From Phycisphaerales bacterium (lineage in GTDB: Bacteria > Planctomycetota > Phycisphaerae > Phycisphaerales > UBA1924), in the NCBI GenBank assembly GCA_016742075.1, contig JACVCL010000011.1, positions 1 to 41,927 of the forward strand: DNA of 41,927 nucleotides. The letters run 5' to 3'. A model generated the notes under the pieces. That model was not told where the DNA came from. It saw only the letters and a program-made list of their open reading frames with translations, and did no database searches. The position numbers and the translations under genes were made by a program. Within the stretch, counting starts at the first letter, position 1, and each line of letters opens with the position of its first letter. This document shows, piece by piece, positions 38,443-41,927 of the stretch.

Positions 38443-40710
38443 ATGGCCACCACCGCCGACTTCGTTCCCCGGCAGCTCAACGCCGCCGACTGGTCCACCC
38501 TCGAGCCCCTCCACAAGACCCTCCTCGACCGCCCCGTCCGCTCGACCGCCGAGTTCGAATCCTGGCTCATCGACCGCAGCGAGCTCGACGCCGCCTGCTC
38601 GCAGGCCAAGGCCAACCTCTATATCGCGATGACCTGCCACACCGACGACGAGCGGGCCAACGCCGCCTACACCGCCTTCGTCGAGAACGTCGACCCCAAG
38701 CGCAAGCAGTGGTCCTTCGACCTCGACCGCCGCCAGGTCGAGCTCGCCGGCCGCTTCCCCCTCGACCGCCGCCGCTACGAGGTCCTCGACCGGGCCGTCC
38801 GCGTCGAAGTCGAGCTCTTCCGCGCCGAGAACGTCCCCCTCGAAACCGAGCTCGCCAAGCTCGACCAGCAGTACGACCAGCTCTCCGGCGCCATGACCGT
38901 CCACTTCCAGGGCGCCGAGCGCACCCTGCCCCAGATGGGCCGCTTCCTGCAGGAAACCGACCGCTCCGTCCGCGAAGCCGCCTGGCGCGGCGTCGCCGGC
39001 CGACGCCTGGCCGACAAGGACGCCATCGACACCATCTACGACCGCATGATCGCCCTCCGCGACCAGCTCGCCCGCAACGCCGGGTTCCCCAACTACCGCG
39101 ACTACGCCTTCCGCCGCATGCACCGCTTCGACTACGGCCCCCGCGAGTGCGAGGCCTTCCACGCCGCCATCGAGAAGCGCTGCGTCCCCCTGATGAGGGC
39201 CTTCCAGGAACGCCGCCGCGCCAGCCTCAAAATCGCCCCCCTCCGCCCGTGGGACCTCGCCGTCGACGAGCACGGCCGCCGGCCCCTGCGTCCCTTCACC
39301 GACGGCGACGACCTCCTCGCCAAGACCCGCCTGGTCTATCAGGACATGGACCCCCAGCTCGCCATCATGCTCCGCGAACTCGGCGACAACGCCCGCCCGG
39401 CCGGCGCAAAGGGCGGCAGTGGGGGGGGTGGGGGATGTCTGGATCTGGACTCCCGCAAGGGCAAGGCCCCCGGCGGCTACCAGTACATGCGCGACCGCGA
39501 CCGCGTCCCCTTTATCTTCATGAACGCCGCCGGCCTCCACCGCGACCTCGAGACCATGGTCCACGAGGCCGGCCACGCCTTCCACTCCATGCTCTGCCGC
39601 GCCGAGCCTCTGCTGCCCTACCGCCACTCGCCCATCGAGTTCGCCGAGGTCGCCAGCATGTCGCAGGAGCTCCTCACCATGCCCTTCTGGGGACGCTTCT
39701 ACCCCGCCGAGGCCGACCGCTGCCGCGCCGTCCGCGAGCACCTCGAGGGGGCCATCTCCATCCTCCCCTGGATCGCCACCATCGACGCCTTCCAGCACTG
39801 GATCTATCTCAACCCCACCCACACCCGCGCCCAGCGCAACCAGCACTGGCTCGCCCTCGACGCCCGCTTCGGCGCCGCCGTCTCCTGGGACGGCCTGGCC
39901 GATGAACGCGCCTGGCAGTGGCAGCGCCAGGGCCACCTCTTCGGCAACCCCTTCTACTACGTCGAGTACGGCATCGCCCTCCTCGGCGCCCTGGGCCTCT
40001 GGCTCCACTCGCTCGAAATGGGCCTCCCCAGCGCCCTCGACCGCTACAAGAAGGCCCTCTCGCTCGGCGGCAGCCGGCCCCTCCCCGAGCTCTTCGCCGC
40101 CGCGGGCCTGCCCTTCGACTTCTCCGACTCCACCGTCGCCCGCCTCATGGACGCCGTCGAGCGCGAATGGGGAGACGTTCAGATCCTTATCAACAACGTT
40201 GGCGGGGGTGGACGGTGGGGCAAGGCGATCATCGAGGAGACGGAACTCCGCGTATGGTCGGAGGTCTATGAAAAGAACGCCATGGCGGCGATCCGGTTCA
40301 CACATCGGGTGCTTCCGATGATGCGCCGGGCGAAGTGGGGTCGCGTGGTGACAATCACCTCGATCTTCGGTGGCAACGAAGGTGGCGGCCGGCCGTGGTT
40401 CACGATGGCGAAGGCCGCTGAAACCGCCCTCATGAAGTCGTTGTCTCGGACCGAGTATCTGGTTCGCGACGGAATCACCTTCAATTGCGTAGCGCCCGGA
40501 GGCATCGAGATTCAAGGCACCGGCTTCGACGACGAGCGTGCCCGCGATCCCGAGGGATTCGGCCGGATGATAGACCGGGATTATCCGCTGGGCCGCCTCG
40601 GAACGCCCGATGAGGTTGCGGCGGTCGTCGCCTTTCTCTGCTCGCGGCAGGCCAGTCTGGTCAACGGCGCGAACATCACGGTTGATGGTGGGCAGAGCAG
40701 GGGACTATGA
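38443..40710 (+). CDS. M3-family oligopeptidase running in frame into an SDR fragment
   Basis: A 755-codon open frame made of two unrelated parts. Residues 1 to about 573 are an almost complete M3 zinc oligopeptidase (oligoendopeptidase F-like), which cuts short peptides in the cytoplasm. The zinc site HEAGH is at 374-378, with glutamates at 399 and 402 as candidate third ligand, and the family endings 'NPFYYVEYGIALLGALGLW' and 'FAAAGLPFDFSDSTV' are present. Residues 314-331 carry an unusual Gly-rich insertion coded by G8-T-G5. From about residue 574 the sequence is a short-chain dehydrogenase without its NAD-binding start. The peptidase lost at most some C-terminal residues. TAGGAG supports the ATG at 38443. 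A true fusion protein is unlikely. Confidence 0.8.
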   Translation: MATTADFVPRQLNAADWSTLEPLHKTLLDRPVRSTAEFESWLIDRSELDAACSQAKANLYIAMTCHTDDERANAAYTAFVENVDPKRKQWSFDLDRRQVELAGRFPLDRRRYEVLDRAVRVEVELFRAENVPLETELAKLDQQYDQLSGAMTVHFQGAERTLPQMGRFLQETDRSVREAAWRGVAGRRLADKDAIDTIYDRMIALRDQLARNAGFPNYRDYAFRRMHRFDYGPRECEAFHAAIEKRCVPLMRAFQERRRASLKIAPLRPWDLAVDEHGRRPLRPFTDGDDLLAKTRLVYQDMDPQLAIMLRELGDNARPAGAKGGSGGGGGCLDLDSRKGKAPGGYQYMRDRDRVPFIFMNAAGLHRDLETMVHEAGHAFHSMLCRAEPLLPYRHSPIEFAEVASMSQELLTMPFWGRFYPAEADRCRAVREHLEGAISILPWIATIDAFQHWIYLNPTHTRAQRNQHWLALDARFGAAVSWDGLADERAWQWQRQGHLFGNPFYYVEYGIALLGALGLWLHSLEMGLPSALDRYKKALSLGGSRPLPELFAAAGLPFDFSDSTVARLMDAVEREWGDVQILINNVGGGGRWGKAIIEETELRVWSEVYEKNAMAAIRFTHRVLPMMRRAKWGRVVTITSIFGGNEGGGRPWFTMAKAAETALMKSLSRTEYLVRDGITFNCVAPGGIEIQGTGFDDERARDPEGFGRMIDRDYPLGRLGTPDEVAAVVAFLCSRQASLVNGANITVDGGQSRGL
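40158..40178. other. Breakpoint between host-type and foreign-type DNA
   Basis: Within about 20 bp the codon pattern changes from nearly all G/C-ending to mixed (GTT, CTT, GGA, TCG, AGG). At the same place the protein similarity changes from M3 peptidase to mid-SDR. In hand counts, a peptidase stretch (38761-38820) has 43 G/C of 60, and a downstream stretch (41101-41160) has 31 of 60. Confidence 0.75.
40168..40710 (+). pseudogene. Short-chain dehydrogenase/reductase, 5'-truncated
   Basis: About 180 codons of an SDR-family oxidoreductase, fused in frame to the peptidase. It begins at 'WGDVQILINNVGG', the strand-4 NNxG region, so the TGxxxGIG cofactor loop and first 80-90 residues are missing. 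The catalytic serine is present in 'VVTITSIFGG' (S640 of the joined frame). The usual YxxxK reads FTMAK in 'GGRPWFTMAKAAETAL', so the tyrosine is a phenylalanine. The normal ending 'GRLGTPDEVAAVVAFLCS' and 'NGANITVDGG' is intact. Its neighbours (methyltransferase, glycosyltransferase-like) suggest a polysaccharide or lipopolysaccharide cluster. Inactive as it stands here; the complete gene may exist elsewhere if this is an assembly error. Confidence 0.75.
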
Positions 40711-40747
40711 GTGCGGCGTTTGTGCGACGGGCGTCTGGGGAGCTTTC

Positions 40748-41677
40748 ATGCCTTCGTTGAAACCAATCGATTTCGCCGACATCTTCGGCACCACTCTTGA
40801 TCATCTGTCCGAAGCAACGCTCAAGGCGATTGCGGCCGAGAACTGGAACTATCGCGTTCTCGAAGGGGCCGAGCGGGATGCGATCGTGCTCGATCTTCTC
40901 AAGAGGATCGAGAGCCGTCGGCTGACGCTGGTCCAGAACGAGGACAAGTCGCGCTGGGAACGCGGTTGGGGAGAAAACCTCGACGATTTCGAGAAGAGCG
41001 GCGGCAAGCTTGAGGCTCTTCAGCCCAAGTACATCCGGCCTGGCATGCCCGTCCGCCTCTTCCGCCAGTTCGTGCAGCCGGAAGACCCGAATTTCGAGAG
41101 CAACTGGTATTCGATCTACCGTGCCTGGTTCGTGAACAAGCATCTCGCTGCCTACGACAACATCTTCGAGTTCGGCTGCGGATCTGGCTTCAACGTCGCC
41201 TATGTCGCCCAACAGTTCCCCAAGGCGCATGTGGTTGGCCTGGACTGGGCGACCCCGTCGGTGGACATCGTCGAAGGGCTGCGAGCCAAGCACGGCTTCA
41301 ACGTCGCAGGACGGCGGTTCGACTTCTTCCATCCCGACGAGAGTCTCGACATGCCGATGGGGAGCGCGATCTTTACCGTCGGTGCGCTCGAGCAGACCGG
41401 GACCCAATGGGAGAAGTTCCTGGATTTCATCATGAGGAAGAAGCCGGCTTGCTGCTTCCACATCGAGCCTATCTACGAGTGGTACGATCACGAGCACAGT
41501 CTCGTCGACTACACGGCGTGGAAGGCCCACGAGGTCAGGAATTTCTGGCGCGGCTTTCCGGGGAAGATCCTCGAGCTGGAGAAGCATGGCCGCGCGCGGA
41601 TCCTAAAGACCAAGCGCATCAACTTCGGCAGCCTGGTGGTCGAAGGCTATTCGCAGCTTTTCTGGCAGCCTCTCTAA
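40748..41677 (+). CDS. SAM-dependent methyltransferase
   Basis: A 309-residue class I SAM-dependent methyltransferase. Motif I is 'IFEFGCGSGFNVAYVA' (139-154), with GCGSG as the SAM loop, followed by 'VVGLDWATPSVDIV', where the aspartate is placed to bind the SAM ribose. The later 'SAIFTVGALEQTG' matches the usual post-II region. The N-terminal 130 residues are unassigned. GGGGAG (40737-40742) supports the ATG. Codon use and GC differ sharply from genes before 40165. It follows the SDR remnant by 37 nt and its TAA is directly adjacent to the next gene's possible GTG, so the three form one operon. The substrate may be a sugar or peptide of a surface polysaccharide, by context only. Confidence 0.82.
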   Translation: MPSLKPIDFADIFGTTLDHLSEATLKAIAAENWNYRVLEGAERDAIVLDLLKRIESRRLTLVQNEDKSRWERGWGENLDDFEKSGGKLEALQPKYIRPGMPVRLFRQFVQPEDPNFESNWYSIYRAWFVNKHLAAYDNIFEFGCGSGFNVAYVAQQFPKAHVVGLDWATPSVDIVEGLRAKHGFNVAGRRFDFFHPDESLDMPMGSAIFTVGALEQTGTQWEKFLDFIMRKKPACCFHIEPIYEWYDHEHSLVDYTAWKAHEVRNFWRGFPGKILELEKHGRARILKTKRINFGSLVVEGYSQLFWQPL

Positions 41678-41686
41678 GTGTCTGAG

Positions 41687-41927
41687 ATGTCGGCCGCAAA
41701 TAAGGGTGGTGAGGTAACGCCTTACCTGACGATCGTTGGCTGGACGCGCAATGACGGCTATACCGCGAGCTACGCGGAACGGACGACGCACGCCATCGGT
41801 ATCCTTCTGCGCCAGCTCGAAAGGCATGGGATTCCATCCGAACTGATCGTCGTGGAATGGAATCCGCCTTCGGATAGGCCCCGCATGTCCGATCTTCTCG
41901 GACGACCCGAGGTCCGTCACACGACCG
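41687..41927 (+). CDS. Glycosyltransferase-like protein, 3'-truncated by window end
   Basis: The first 80 codons of a gene that continues beyond the window. After a short polar start the protein reads 'YLTIVGWTRNDGY', then 'RTTHAIGILLRQLERHGIP' and 'SELIVVEWNPPSDRPRM'. The strand-helix-strand order and the 'VVEWNPP-x-DRPR' phrase resemble GT-A-type proteins in polysaccharide clusters; this is pattern recognition, not proof. ATG at 41687 is in frame with a GTG at 41678 directly after the methyltransferase stop, and either may be the start. It shares the lower-GC codon style of the preceding two genes. Confidence 0.65.
   Translation, partial: MSAANKGGEVTPYLTIVGWTRNDGYTASYAERTTHAIGILLRQLERHGIPSELIVVEWNPPSDRPRMSDLLGRPEVRHTT

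Noticed and set aside
35780-38632. A 950-codon plus-strand frame opposite the cytochrome-type protein
   Set aside because: His/Arg/Pro-rich shadow. The minus strand encodes two haem motifs and a signal peptide.
38353-40515. A 720-codon minus-strand frame opposite the M3 peptidase
   Set aside because: Val/Gly/Glu-rich shadow that crosses the composition breakpoint without change. The plus strand has HEAGH and family motifs.

Overview
The window is GC-rich, gene-dense bacterial DNA that looks chromosomal and most like a planctomycete of the Phycisphaerae type. This placement is inferred from four things: large secreted proteins with C-terminal dockerin-like double repeats, the 'FTYQG' N-terminal domain and 'DHPLDPANK' C-terminal domain on the collagen-like protein, the strong G/C third-position bias, and many genes with a -10-like box almost touching the start codon. 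No rRNA, tRNA, CRISPR array, insertion sequence or phage gene was recognised.

Layout. 1-5331: a periplasmic helical protein (+), a ribosome hibernation factor (-), and a 1230-residue secreted mosaic protein (-) ending in a dockerin-like module. 5768-7132: arfB (-) and an outer-membrane barrel gene (+), divergent from a 24-bp spacer. 7239-12660 (-): a tightly coupled operon of a Maf-type glycosyltransferase fused to two degenerate domains, then neuA and neuB, so nonulosonic-acid synthesis, activation and probable transfer to protein. 12870-20380: housekeeping and envelope genes (membrane/NTF2-like protein, HDOD protein, orphan ParA, VanZ-like protein, ilvE, murJ, surE). 20397-22437 (-): a UbiA-like membrane protein and a nucleotide-sugar epimerase.

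22492-38173 (-) is a block of surface or secreted proteins: a 1718-residue collagen-like fibre protein, two small paralogous dockerin-type proteins, an 1889-residue protein with 13 Ig-like repeats, and a 914-residue protein combining a propeller-like region, two haem c sites and a dockerin-like module. Strong intrinsic terminators follow three of the dockerin-type genes. The sugar genes at 7239-12660 could decorate such proteins, but nothing in the sequence proves it.

38443-41927 (+): an M3 oligopeptidase gene runs in frame into the 3' two-thirds of a short-chain dehydrogenase. From about 40165 onward, codon use and GC content change abruptly, and the SDR remnant, a methyltransferase and a truncated glycosyltransferase-like gene follow. 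This is either a real recombination breakpoint carrying a foreign polysaccharide cluster or an assembly chimera.

The main hunt results are the triple-domain Maf fusion with lost catalytic motifs, a repeated leaderless-promoter signature at six genes, cysteine-bracketed dockerin-like C termini on five proteins, the repeat architecture of the giant surface proteins, and the peptidase/SDR junction.
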